From G016234445 sp964438865 (lineage in GTDB: Bacteria > Chloroflexota > Dehalococcoidia > Tepidiformales > Tepidiformaceae): 64,000 nt of DNA. The notes under the pieces were generated by a model. That model had not been told where the DNA came from, ran no database searches, and saw nothing but the letters and a program-made list of their open reading frames with translations. The position numbers and the translations under genes are program-made. This document shows positions 43,231 through 51,645 of the stretch, piece by piece; position 1 is the first letter of the stretch; each line of letters begins with the position of its first letter. The stretch is from the NCBI GenBank assembly GCA_964438865.1, contig CAYTMI010000001.1, positions 186,001 to 250,000 of the forward strand, read 5' to 3'.

Positions 43231-44184
43231 ATGGCTGGAAGGCTCGAAGGTCAGGTCGCGATTGTTACGGGCGCGGGGCGCGGGATCGGCCGAGGCGAAG
43301 CACTGCTCCTCGCGAACCAGGGTGTTCGCGTCGTCGTTAACGACTTTGGCGGCAGCGCCGGCGGCGAAGGCGGCGACACCTCTCCCGCCGACCAGGTCGT
43401 CAGCGAGATCAAGAAGGCCGGCAGCGACGCCATCGCCAACTACGACAACGTCGCCTCCATGGAGGGCGGCGAGCGGATGGTGAAGCAGGCGCTGGACACC
43501 TGGGGCCGCCTCGACATCCTCATCAACAACGCCGGCATCCTCCGCGACCGGATGATCTTCAACATGAGCGAAGACGAATGGGACGCCGTCATCGCGGTCC
43601 ACCTGAAGGGGCACTTCACGGTCACGAAGCACGCGGCGCTCATCTTCCGCCAGCAGCGGAGCGGGCGGATCGTGAACACTTCGTCCGAATCGGGCCTCGG
43701 GAACATGGGCCAGGCGAACTACAGCGCGGCGAAGGAAGGCATCGTCGGGCTCACGCGGACAGTCGCGCTCGACCTCGGCAGGTACGGCGTCACGGCGAAC
43801 GCGATTCGTCCCAGGGCGGCCACCCGTCTCACCCTCAGCCCGGAACTGCGGGAGGCGATGGAACGCGCCCGCGCGGCCGCGGCGAAGTCGGGTGGCGGTG
43901 GGGCCGGCCCAGCTTCCGGCGACCCGCTGTCCCAGATGGATGCGCTCAAGCCCGAACTGGTGGCCCCGCTCGTCGTCTTCCTCTGCACGGAGAAGGCCGC
44001 GAACATCAACGGCCGCGACTTCATCGTCGGCGGCAACGAGATCAGCCTGGTGTCGCTGCCCGACCGCGAGCGGACCATCTACCGCGAAGGTGGCTGGACG
44101 CTGGACGCCCTCGACCGGGTGTTCGCGACGACCCTGGGCGCGGGCGTGAAGAACCCGATGCCCCCGCAAGCCCCAAAGGAATAG
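43231..44184 (+). CDS. SDR-family NAD(P)-dependent oxidoreductase
   Basis: 317 residues. GxxxGxG cofactor motif VTGAGRGIGRGEA, the NNAG motif in LINNAGILRDRM, Ser in NTSSESGLGN and YSAAK (catalytic Tyr/Lys) are all seen. An inserted Gly/Ala-rich loop (AAAKSGGGGAGPASGD, about 217-232) and the long C-terminus match the hydroxyacyl-CoA dehydrogenase-type SDRs related to peroxisomal MFE-2. It may act on 3-hydroxyacyl-CoA. GGGGGA lies 8 nt before the ATG and TACATT about 33 nt upstream is a possible -10. Confidence 0.9.
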   Translation: MAGRLEGQVAIVTGAGRGIGRGEALLLANQGVRVVVNDFGGSAGGEGGDTSPADQVVSEIKKAGSDAIANYDNVASMEGGERMVKQALDTWGRLDILINNAGILRDRMIFNMSEDEWDAVIAVHLKGHFTVTKHAALIFRQQRSGRIVNTSSESGLGNMGQANYSAAKEGIVGLTRTVALDLGRYGVTANAIRPRAATRLTLSPELREAMERARAAAAKSGGGGAGPASGDPLSQMDALKPELVAPLVVFLCTEKAANINGRDFIVGGNEISLVSLPDRERTIYREGGWTLDALDRVFATTLGAGVKNPMPPQAPKE

Positions 44185-44240
44185 CGCGTGGAGAGCCCCT
44201 CCTCGGCCTGCCGCGTCCGGGTGAAAGGTGGAGGAGATAC

Positions 44241-45587
44241 ATGGCCGGGCGACTACCAGCACATGCCCGAGGCGTCATCGGGGTGACCAGCCGCGATGTT
44301 GACCGCCTCCGAGCCGATGTGGAAGCTCTTCAGGCGCCGTCATCGATGAACGTCAAGCATTCACGGCGGCGCTTTCTGCTCGCAGGAGTGGCGGGAGGAT
44401 TCGCTCTTACGGGGTTCGCATGCGATGCCACCAGCCAACGAAAGGGAGGGACTCCGTTGACATCCGATCGGAACGCCCCCGCTCCGAGCGGCACGACCGT
44501 ACAGAGCACGACCGGCACCGTTGACGAAGTGTCGAAGCTCTTTGAAGCGATGATCGCCGAGGGACTTCACCCCGGCGCGCAGCTTGCGGTCTACCGCGAC
44601 GGGCAACTGCTGGCCGACCTCGTCGGCGGCGTGGATGGCCCGGGCGGCAAACCAGTAACTGCTGCCACGCTCTTCCAGATCCGCTCGTGTACCAAAGCCC
44701 TGGCTGCCACGGTGGCGATGATGCTTCGGGAACGCGGACGTTTCCAATTCGATGACCCGGTAGCGCGGTATTGGCCGGAGTTCGCAAAGAACGGCAAGGG
44801 TGGCATCACGATCGCGCACATCATGGGCCATCGCGCCGGCATTCCCGATGGTCCAGTGCTCGGAGTGGAGTCGTGGGGGGACCGCAAGGCAGTCGTCGCT
44901 GCCATCGAAGAGATGACGCCGGTGTGGGAGCCGGGGAACGCCAACGGGTACCACGCGGCTACGTACGGATGGGTGCTTGACGAGATCGCGCTTCGAACCG
45001 ACGGCCGTTCGATAAGCGAAATCCTGCGGAAAGACATCACCGACCCTTTGGGCATTTCGGATGTGTACATCGGGTTGCCGGACTCAGAATTCGGCAGGAT
45101 GGCGAAGATGGCCATCATTGATCCGGTTCCCGACTCTCGGAGGCGCACGAGTGACGCTATCAACAGCGGGGTAGCGGCCCGTCTTCCGCTCTCGTGGATC
45201 TCCGGAATGGCCACCGCGCGGGATGCCGCCAAACTGATGAACCTGCTCGCCTACGAAGGGACCACCCAGGGTCGAACCATCTACTCAGTGCAGTCACAAG
45301 TGATCTCCCGGACGCCAACGAACGCAGCAGGAGAAATCGATCAGCGCCTGCGCTGGCCGGTTCGATGGGGTCTGGGCTACATCCTGGGTGATACGCCCGG
45401 CATTTACGGCACGCCACCACACTCGGTAGCGTTGGGCCACGCGGGCGGGGGCGCATCGGTGCTCTGGGCGGATCCCGAGCGGCGGCTGGCCGTGGCGTTC
45501 CTGTGCAACGGGATGCTTGCTGGGGGCAGAGAGTGGGAGCGGTATCGACGACTGGGGGATGCCATCAACCGGACATTCGCCACGTAA
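44241..45587 (+). CDS. Tat-exported serine hydrolase, beta-lactamase/EstB (CubicO) family
   Basis: 448 residues from ATG 44241 (GGAGGAG immediately upstream); an internal ATG at 44346 gives 413 residues with a classic Tat signal (HSRRRFLLAGVAGGFAL) ending in a lipobox-like GFAC. The catalytic S-x-x-K is IRSCTKALAATVA, the Tyr is in GYHAATYGWVLDEI, and the KTG-equivalent region is GLGHAGGGASVLW-like. Family members are esterases, D-aminopeptidases or penicillin-interacting proteins. It is probably a membrane-anchored extracytoplasmic esterase. If the longer start is real, the Tat signal has an unusual 35-residue N-extension. Confidence 0.88.
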   Translation: MAGRLPAHARGVIGVTSRDVDRLRADVEALQAPSSMNVKHSRRRFLLAGVAGGFALTGFACDATSQRKGGTPLTSDRNAPAPSGTTVQSTTGTVDEVSKLFEAMIAEGLHPGAQLAVYRDGQLLADLVGGVDGPGGKPVTAATLFQIRSCTKALAATVAMMLRERGRFQFDDPVARYWPEFAKNGKGGITIAHIMGHRAGIPDGPVLGVESWGDRKAVVAAIEEMTPVWEPGNANGYHAATYGWVLDEIALRTDGRSISEILRKDITDPLGISDVYIGLPDSEFGRMAKMAIIDPVPDSRRRTSDAINSGVAARLPLSWISGMATARDAAKLMNLLAYEGTTQGRTIYSVQSQVISRTPTNAAGEIDQRLRWPVRWGLGYILGDTPGIYGTPPHSVALGHAGGGASVLWADPERRLAVAFLCNGMLAGGREWERYRRLGDAINRTFAT

Positions 45588-45669
45588 GCCCCAGGCTGAA
45601 CCGGCTCCCGAACAGTACTGGCCATGGCAACACTAGCCGCCCCCACCCACCCTGCCCTATCGTTTGGCG

Positions 45670-46623
45670 ATGACCGAACTCATTGTCGCCGCGGACCTTG
45701 GCGGCACCCATCTGCGCGCCGCCCTCGTCACCGCCGACGGCCGCATCCTCAACAGGGCCGAGCACCACACCCCCGCCACCGCCACCCGCGACGAGATCAT
45801 CGGCGAGGTCTGCAGCCTTATGGCCGCGGTCGCCGAGGGGGCGCCCCAGCCGCCCGCCGCAGCCTGCATCGCCACCGCCGGCCTGATTGACGCTGACCAT
45901 GGCAAGGTGATCATCGCGCCGAACATCCCGGGCTTCCGCAACCTCGTCCTCACGGACCCCGTCGCCGCCCGGCTTGGCATCCCCGCCTATATCGAAAACG
46001 ACGCCAGCGCCGCCGCCCTCGGGGAGTTCCGCTTCGGCGCCGGGCGAGGCACCCGCCACCTCCTCCACGCCACCCTCGGCACCGGTATCGGCGGCGGCAT
46101 CGTCATCGACGGCCGCCTCTACCGGGGGGCGAAGGGCATGGCCGGTGAGATTGGCCACATCATCCTCGACCCCGCCGGGCCAGTGTGTAACTGCGGGTCG
46201 CGCGGCTGCCTGGAAGCGATGGTCAGCGGCGTCGCCTTTGCCGCCCGCGCCCGCTTCCTCGCTTCGACGAACAAGTCCCCGCGCCTGCGCGAAATCGCTG
46301 CCAGCCGCGAACCCAACGCCGCCGACCTCCACGCCGCTGCGCTCGCCGGAGACCCCTTCGCCGAGGCCGAGATCCGCCACGGCGGACATCTCCTCGGGCT
46401 TGGGCTTGGCAGCCTGGTCAACGTCCTCAACCCCGACGCCGTCACCCTCAGCGGCGGCCTGTTGGGTATGGGGGCGATGTTGCTCGAACCGTTGCGCGAA
46501 GCCATGTACTCCCTCGCCTACGGTCCCGCCGCCGGCACCCTCATCCGCCTCAGCGAACTCGGGGACGACGCGGGCATCCTCGGCGCCACCGCCGTCGCCC
46601 TCGAACGCCTCGCCGCCCGGTAG
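45670..46623 (+). CDS. ROK-family sugar kinase (glucokinase-like)
   Basis: 317 residues. The phosphate loop AADLGGTHLRAALV, ENDASAAALGEFRFGAG (catalytic Asp), LGTGIGGGIVIDG and the ROK zinc motif CNCGSRGCLEA are present. ROK kinases phosphorylate glucose, N-acetylglucosamine or related sugars with ATP. ATG 45670 was chosen because TATCGT ends 6 nt upstream (leaderless); the TTG at 45664 abuts that box. Confidence 0.92.
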   Translation: MTELIVAADLGGTHLRAALVTADGRILNRAEHHTPATATRDEIIGEVCSLMAAVAEGAPQPPAAACIATAGLIDADHGKVIIAPNIPGFRNLVLTDPVAARLGIPAYIENDASAAALGEFRFGAGRGTRHLLHATLGTGIGGGIVIDGRLYRGAKGMAGEIGHIILDPAGPVCNCGSRGCLEAMVSGVAFAARARFLASTNKSPRLREIAASREPNAADLHAAALAGDPFAEAEIRHGGHLLGLGLGSLVNVLNPDAVTLSGGLLGMGAMLLEPLREAMYSLAYGPAAGTLIRLSELGDDAGILGATAVALERLAAR

Positions 46624-46746
46624 CCGCCCCCACAACCGAACCGCGACCGTAAGGAAGCGCACGCCGCCCCAAAGCGCCGCAGATCCGCCCGCAAGCGAAC
46701 GACGAGGCTGCCGCGGGTATGGCCCCACCCGCCATGCGCGCCGCCC

Positions 46747-47493
46747 CTACTTCGCCTCGGGCGACGGCCCCGGGGGCGTGTCGAAGGTGATCCGGCGGAA
46801 GGCTTCGCCGAAGGTGACCCCGTTCGCGGCCGCGGCCCCCCAGCGAGCCATCTGCTCCGCGAACATCGCGATCCCGGGGTCGAGCTGACTGGGGTGGGCG
46901 AGCAGCGCCTGCTGCTTCAGCGCCAGGGTCTCGCCGATGTCGACCACGACGTTCGGCTCCGTCGTGCCGCCCATCCAGAGTTGCGCCACCTTGTGCGGCT
47001 GGAGCCCGTCGACCAGCAGCTCCGGGAACGTCAGCCGGTCGCGGGCGCTGGGGAAGATGGCGTCGAGGGTGGCGTCGCCACAGGCGCGGTGGTCCGGGTG
47101 GTTGGGGTAGCTGTCGCCGAGAAAGCGCGCCGTCGGGTCGAACGTCATCACCACTTCCGGCCGGTGGGTGCGAAGGAGCCGGGTGAGGTCGCGTCGCAGT
47201 TCGAGCGTGTGCTGGAGGTAGCCGTCCTCGTACCCCATGAAGACGTAGTCGCGCACGCCAAGGATGGCGCCCGCCGCGCGCTGTTCGGCCTCGCGGATGA
47301 CCGTCAGCCGTGAAGGCGTCATCTCCGGGTCTTCGCTGCCCTTGTCGCCCTTCGTGATCACAACGTAGGTGACGGTGGCACCCGCCGCGGTCCACTTCGC
47401 TACGGTCCCAGCGAACATGAACTCGGCGTCGTCCGGGTGGGCGACCACGACCATCGCCGACGACGGGGTGGACGAATCGACAACTGCTGGCAT
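46747..47493 (-). CDS. PIG-L family deacetylase, second copy
   Basis: 248 residues. MVVVAHPDDAEFMFAGTVAK gives the AHPDD zinc motif; GAILGVRDYVFMGYEDGYLQ and SYPNHPDHRACGDATLDAIF follow. It is distinct from the protein at 42355 and closer to the type found with aromatic or CoA catabolic clusters. GGAG precedes ATG 47493, and it lies 35 nt after the crotonase gene, so the two are probably co-transcribed. Confidence 0.9.
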   Translation of the reverse strand: MPAVVDSSTPSSAMVVVAHPDDAEFMFAGTVAKWTAAGATVTYVVITKGDKGSEDPEMTPSRLTVIREAEQRAAGAILGVRDYVFMGYEDGYLQHTLELRRDLTRLLRTHRPEVVMTFDPTARFLGDSYPNHPDHRACGDATLDAIFPSARDRLTFPELLVDGLQPHKVAQLWMGGTTEPNVVVDIGETLALKQQALLAHPSQLDPGIAMFAEQMARWGAAAANGVTFGEAFRRITFDTPPGPSPEAK

Positions 47494-47528
47494 CGCTGGC
47501 TCCGTGGGTCCGAATCGCGGTCCGGGGG

Positions 47529-48317
47529 TTAGAACGTGCTGAAGTTGGGCTCCCGCTTTTCGAGGAACGAAGCCACGCCTTCGCGGAACTCCGGGCTCGC
47601 CAGGCAGGCCTTCTGGTTCGCCCATTCGAAGGCCAGGTGCCCGTCGAGCGTGCTCGATTGCGCGTGCTGAAGGGCGCGCCGGGTGAGCGTGAGCGCCGTC
47701 GGTGGCTGCTTCGCGATCGTCGCGGCAAGGGCCATCGTTTCCTCCAGTAGCTTCTCCTGGGGCACGACTTTCGAGACGATGCCGAGCGAAAGCGCCTCGT
47801 CCGCAGCCACCATCCGGCCGGTGAAGAACATCTCGGCCGCCTTTTCGGGGCCGACAAGCCGCGGCAGGAACCACGAGAGCCCGAAGTCCGGGGCAAGGGC
47901 GCGCTTGATGAAGACGGTGCTGAAGCGCGCCTGTTCGCCTGCGATCCGGATGTCCATGCTCGAAGCGAGGCCGAAGCCGCCGCCGACGGTGACGCCGTTG
48001 ATCGCCGCGATGACGGGCTTGTCGCAGCCCCAGACGTTGAGGACCGTGCGCCCCGCGAACCCGAGGTCGTCGTTCGCCTCGAAGCGGGCGTCGCCCTCCT
48101 GGGTGCGGCCGTTGTTGGGCGCGAGGTCGGCGCCGGCGCACCAGGCCCTGCCTTCGCCGGTGATCACGAAGGCGCGCACGCGGTCGTCCTTGCGTCCGTC
48201 GGCGATGGCCGCGTTCATCTCTTCGAGCATGGTGCCGCCCATGGCATTCATGCGTTCCGGGCGGTTGAAGCGGATGAGCGTGACCCCGCCCGTGGTGTCG
48301 ATGATGCAGTCAGACAT
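47529..48317 (-). CDS. Enoyl-CoA hydratase/isomerase family protein
   Basis: 262 residues of crotonase fold, with FNRPERMNAMGGTMLEE, AWCAGADLAP (oxyanion), AAINGVTVGGGFGLASSMD and RALAPDFGLSWFLPRLVG. The residues at the usual catalytic glutamates are atypical (A-P-D), as in many isomerases and in PaaG-like proteins. GGAGG precedes ATG 48317 with TAGAAT as -10. It is the first gene of a unit with the PIG-L deacetylase. Confidence 0.9.
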   Translation of the reverse strand: MSDCIIDTTGGVTLIRFNRPERMNAMGGTMLEEMNAAIADGRKDDRVRAFVITGEGRAWCAGADLAPNNGRTQEGDARFEANDDLGFAGRTVLNVWGCDKPVIAAINGVTVGGGFGLASSMDIRIAGEQARFSTVFIKRALAPDFGLSWFLPRLVGPEKAAEMFFTGRMVAADEALSLGIVSKVVPQEKLLEETMALAATIAKQPPTALTLTRRALQHAQSSTLDGHLAFEWANQKACLASPEFREGVASFLEKREPNFSTF

Positions 48318-48374
48318 GGTGGCCTCCGGGTGCGTGGCTTCGGCGGATTCTACGCCAGTGGCCGCCGGGGCCGC

Positions 48375-49940
48375 TCAGTCGTCGATCTTCACGGTCGTCA
48401 TCGTGCTGCCCATGGGGCCGCTCACCCAGCCCTGGATGAAGGCGCCGAACTTGCCGGCTTCGCCCCCGGCGACGACGAGGGTGATGTTCTCCTGCACCCG
48501 GAACTTGGGGATGAGGGTGTCGAGCCCCAGCCGTTCGGCCGCCTCCGGGGGCAGGCCCTCCGCGCAGTCGCCGTCGCGCACGAGTTCGCGCACCGGCCGC
48601 AGCGTCGCCCGCTGGATCTGCTCGCGCACCTGGTCCTTGCTCCAGCCGTCTTTCGCGAAGGTGTCCACGTGCTCCGGCGGGACGATCACGACGATCTCGC
48701 CGTATCCGTACTGCTTCGGGTGGCTGACGCCGGCGAGGACCATGCCGTAGCTGTTCGCGAGGGAGCGGGCGTCGCGCGAAAGCTGGTCGACGAAGCCCGT
48801 TGGGGCGCCGCCCGCGAAGGCGGTCACGGTGCTGTCGCCGGGCTCGAAGCCGCGCTCGACGTGGAGGGGCGGCCAGTGGCTCCGGGCTTCGTGTTCGGCG
48901 AAACAGAAGGTGTACTTGCCGGGCTGGCCCAGCGCCGCGCGGTCGACTTCGCCGGGGCGGCCGCCACCGACGTTCCGGACCACCAGTTGGACCGCCCGGC
49001 CGATGGTCGCGTTGGCGCGGTTGCCCTGCCCGAGGCAGTTCATCCCGTAGTTCATGCCGATGCGGTCGCGGATGGGGCCGTTGACGATGAGGACGGGAGT
49101 AGGGAAGTGGGTGGTCGCGAGGACGCCGTGCATGTTGAACTGCTCGGCGGTGATGGCCTCGATGGCGGCGATGACGACCGGCAGGTACTCCGGCTTGCAG
49201 CCCGCCATCACGGCGTTGATCGCGACCTTCTCCACCGTGACCGGGGCCAGGTTCGGGGGGACGACGCCGAGCACCGCCTGGGGGTCGCGCTTCGTCCCGG
49301 CGAGCATCCGGAGGACGCGCTCGGGGGTTGGCGGCACCACCGGGAGGCCGTCGGTCAGGCCCTGGTCGAACATGAACTCGAAGACGTCGTCGGACTCGCC
49401 CACGTCGATCCGGCGGGCACGGATGGGGCTGCCGGCAGCTTCCGCCGCGAGACGCTCGGCGATGCCGGGCTCCACGGACTTCGAGCCGCAGCCGGGGCGC
49501 CATGCCGGGAACGCCGCCCATTCGACCACCGGCGCCGGCGAGCGCGTGATCCCGATCAGCCGTTCGTAGAGGGCCAGCCAGTCGTCTTTAGCGAAGCCGA
49601 CGAAGCGTTCGAGTTCGTTGCCTTCTCCGTCGGCGAGGATCACGGTGGGCACGGTGTCCAGGTCGAAGTTGTAGGAGACCCCGAGCTTCGAATCGTCGAG
49701 GACGGGCATCCCGGAGGAGATGCGGTCGCCGAAGACGGTGGGGCCCTCCGCGTCCTGGGTGATCACCCAGGTGTCCATCGCCTCGCCAAAGGCGCCACCG
49801 GCGGCGTCGATGAGGGGCGCCGAGAGCGTGCAGGTCGGGCAGTCTTCCTTGACGAAGACGAGGAGGGCATGGCGCCCGGTGGGGAAGGCGCGTGGCTCGC
49901 CGTCGGCGGCGGTCAGGGTGAAGGGTGGGAGGCTGGTCAT
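48375..49940 (-). CDS. Thioredoxin-like domain fused to a large uncharacterised domain
   Basis: 521 residues. Residues 1-135 form a thioredoxin/peroxiredoxin-like domain (HALLVFVKEDCPTCTLSAP with Cys34-x-x-Cys37, then DTVPTVILADGEG containing the cis-Pro). A linker with RPGCGSKSVEPG leads to a ~350-residue domain recognised by TDGLPVVPPTPERVLRML, VEKVAINAVMAGCKPEYLPV, INGPIRDRIGMN-like segments and CLGQGNRANATIGRAVQLV. The big domain is common in Chloroflexota and Actinobacteria but uncharacterised, as far as I know. Redox relay between the CxxC and cysteines of the large domain is an inference. TAGACT ends 7 nt before ATG 49940. Confidence 0.75.
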   Translation of the reverse strand: MTSLPPFTLTAADGEPRAFPTGRHALLVFVKEDCPTCTLSAPLIDAAGGAFGEAMDTWVITQDAEGPTVFGDRISSGMPVLDDSKLGVSYNFDLDTVPTVILADGEGNELERFVGFAKDDWLALYERLIGITRSPAPVVEWAAFPAWRPGCGSKSVEPGIAERLAAEAAGSPIRARRIDVGESDDVFEFMFDQGLTDGLPVVPPTPERVLRMLAGTKRDPQAVLGVVPPNLAPVTVEKVAINAVMAGCKPEYLPVVIAAIEAITAEQFNMHGVLATTHFPTPVLIVNGPIRDRIGMNYGMNCLGQGNRANATIGRAVQLVVRNVGGGRPGEVDRAALGQPGKYTFCFAEHEARSHWPPLHVERGFEPGDSTVTAFAGGAPTGFVDQLSRDARSLANSYGMVLAGVSHPKQYGYGEIVVIVPPEHVDTFAKDGWSKDQVREQIQRATLRPVRELVRDGDCAEGLPPEAAERLGLDTLIPKFRVQENITLVVAGGEAGKFGAFIQGWVSGPMGSTMTTVKIDD

Positions 49941-49985
49941 GGGCGTGAGTCTACGCCCGCTGGCCAGCCACTTCACCCGTCACTC

Positions 49986-50291
49986 TCAGTCCTTCGCGAC
50001 CAGGGGGATGCGGAGGGCGATGGCGACGGCCTTCGCGACGCCGCCGAGGAGCCCGGCGTCGAGCGAGAAGACCGGGCCTGTCCCGGACTGGCCAATCGAG
50101 GAGCCAAGGAAGGGTTGGCCGATCACCCCCTCGAGGACGTACTGGCCGCCGGCGCTGCGGGCGCCGCCACCGGTGGGGCCACTCACGCGGGCATCGAAGA
50201 AGCCTGACTGCTGGGCAAGAGCGTAGGCCACCATCGCCGCCGCGAGGACGGCGGCGGAAGCGCCAGCAGCGAGCCTGGGCCGCGCGCTCAT
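49986..50291 (-). CDS. Small secreted envelope protein
   Basis: 101 residues. A signal peptide (LAAGASAAVLAAAMVAYALA) precedes a Gly/Ser-rich mature part with VSGPTGGGARSAGGQYVLEG and GQPFLGSSIGQSGTGPVFSL, a pattern seen in short secreted proteins that end with a hydrophobic segment (GGVAKAVAIALRIPL). The ATG overlaps the stop of the upstream repeat protein as ATGA, so both are translated together and probably work in the envelope. Confidence 0.7.
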   Translation of the reverse strand: MSARPRLAAGASAAVLAAAMVAYALAQQSGFFDARVSGPTGGGARSAGGQYVLEGVIGQPFLGSSIGQSGTGPVFSLDAGLLGGVAKAVAIALRIPLVAKD

Positions 50292-51499
50292 TGCGTCAGG
50301 ACCAGGACGTTGAACTTCTCCCCAACGATCATGGGGGTGACGCCGTCCAACGAGTAGATCAGCCAACGATCCGTCGCGCCACAGAAGTCATCGACATCGT
50401 AAAGGACGCCGACTCCAGTTGGGTGGCCGAGCCCCCCCTCTAGTCCTTTGTTGACGGTCACAAGCAAGATGGCGTTCGGGTTTCCGTCCGTCAGTGGGTT
50501 GTTGATGGCCGTGGCGTGAGCAGCGATTCCCACGCACCCATCGCCGCCGGCGACCGTGTGGATGAACGCGGGCGCCTTCGCCCCGAGCACCTTCACCGCA
50601 CCGTCCAGCTGGACAGAAACATTCCCGCGGAAGACGCCTCCGGTCCCCGTCAGTGAAACCCCCGCCACGCCCGCGCCGGTTTCACTGAAGCCGTAGAGTC
50701 CCGTGCCGGTGGTGGTTTCGCCGTAGACGCCGGTGCCGCCGGGCGTTTGGCCATAGACGCCATAGCCGCTGCCGGCCTGCGTCCCGGAAACGCCGACCCC
50801 GAGGCCCCCGGTCCCGTTGTTCACCCCAGAGACGCCTGCCGAGAAGGACTCGGGAGATGCCGGCGAGATGACACCCTTGACGGCTGCGGCATAGGGCGCG
50901 ATCGAGTCGCTTTGGCCGAAGAGGGCAGCGCCGGTGGCGAGGACGTTTGTGTTGGTGACCGAGAAGACGTTGCCCGCGGCCGTCGCCGGGGAATTGGTAC
51001 CGGCGTAGGGCAGAGCGATCCCGGTGGCGGTCGTGGCGCTAGCCGCGTTCTTCGCGAAGAAAGCGTAGGGCGTCGCCGTGATCGGCTGGCGCGGGGAAAG
51101 GGTCGTGTAATCGCCCGTGCTGGTGCCCTGACGCACGCCGATCTCCAGCCAGCGGCCATCGCCAGTGAATGAGCCCGCCCCGAAGTCCAGGCTCACCGTG
51201 AAGAGCCCGGCGCTCACAAGGAGGTCGCCCTTCGGCAAGATCGACCCCACCTGCGAGCCACCAACGGCGGCGTCGTAGAGGACGAACTGGAAGTCGTACG
51301 AACCGTCGGCGGGGATGCCGTTAGTCATGAGCCGCCCCTGGTACGTGATCGCGTCGCCGAGCGCGGCAGCGGCGAAGACGTTGCCGCCGGGGGCCGGGCT
51401 GTCGTTGTCGCCGTCGTCGCCGATCGCAGTCGCGAACGGCACTGCGCCGAGCACGGCAACGAACCCCGCGATCGTCAGGATGAGACGTGGATGTCGCAT
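50288..51499 (-). CDS. Secreted glycine-rich repeat protein
   Basis: 403 residues. AGGAGG lies 7 nt before ATG 51499. A signal peptide (LILTIAGFVAVLGAVPFATA) leads to a beta domain beginning ITYQGRLMTNGIPADGSYDF, typical of bacterial surface proteins, and then a run of short GVxG-type repeats (VSGTQAGSGYGVYGQTPG and following, about 230-285). A C-terminal domain, FIHTVAGGDGCVGIAAHATA onward, has two cysteines. It probably forms a beta-helical fibre; no enzymatic motif is seen. TATACT about 40 nt upstream is the likely -10. Confidence 0.75.
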   Translation of the reverse strand: MRHPRLILTIAGFVAVLGAVPFATAIGDDGDNDSPAPGGNVFAAAALGDAITYQGRLMTNGIPADGSYDFQFVLYDAAVGGSQVGSILPKGDLLVSAGLFTVSLDFGAGSFTGDGRWLEIGVRQGTSTGDYTTLSPRQPITATPYAFFAKNAASATTATGIALPYAGTNSPATAAGNVFSVTNTNVLATGAALFGQSDSIAPYAAAVKGVISPASPESFSAGVSGVNNGTGGLGVGVSGTQAGSGYGVYGQTPGGTGVYGETTTGTGLYGFSETGAGVAGVSLTGTGGVFRGNVSVQLDGAVKVLGAKAPAFIHTVAGGDGCVGIAAHATAINNPLTDGNPNAILLVTVNKGLEGGLGHPTGVGVLYDVDDFCGATDRWLIYSLDGVTPMIVGEKFNVLVLTQ

Positions 51500-51645
51500 A
51501 CCGGTTCCTCCTGGGAGTGCTTGAGGGGGCGCCGGCCCCAGTATAGCCTCCTCTGCCACCCCCTCATTGACCCTTCACATCCCGCGGCTTACGTTCGCCC
51601 TGCGCCCACGGGCGTCCCCCATCCCCGAGGAGAAAGGACGGTCCG

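Noticed and set aside
43578..44240. Long N-terminal extension of the serine hydrolase into the preceding SDR gene
   Set aside because: The extension is the SDR gene read in another frame; a GGAGGAG ribosome site directly precedes ATG 44241 and the Tat signal lies just after.
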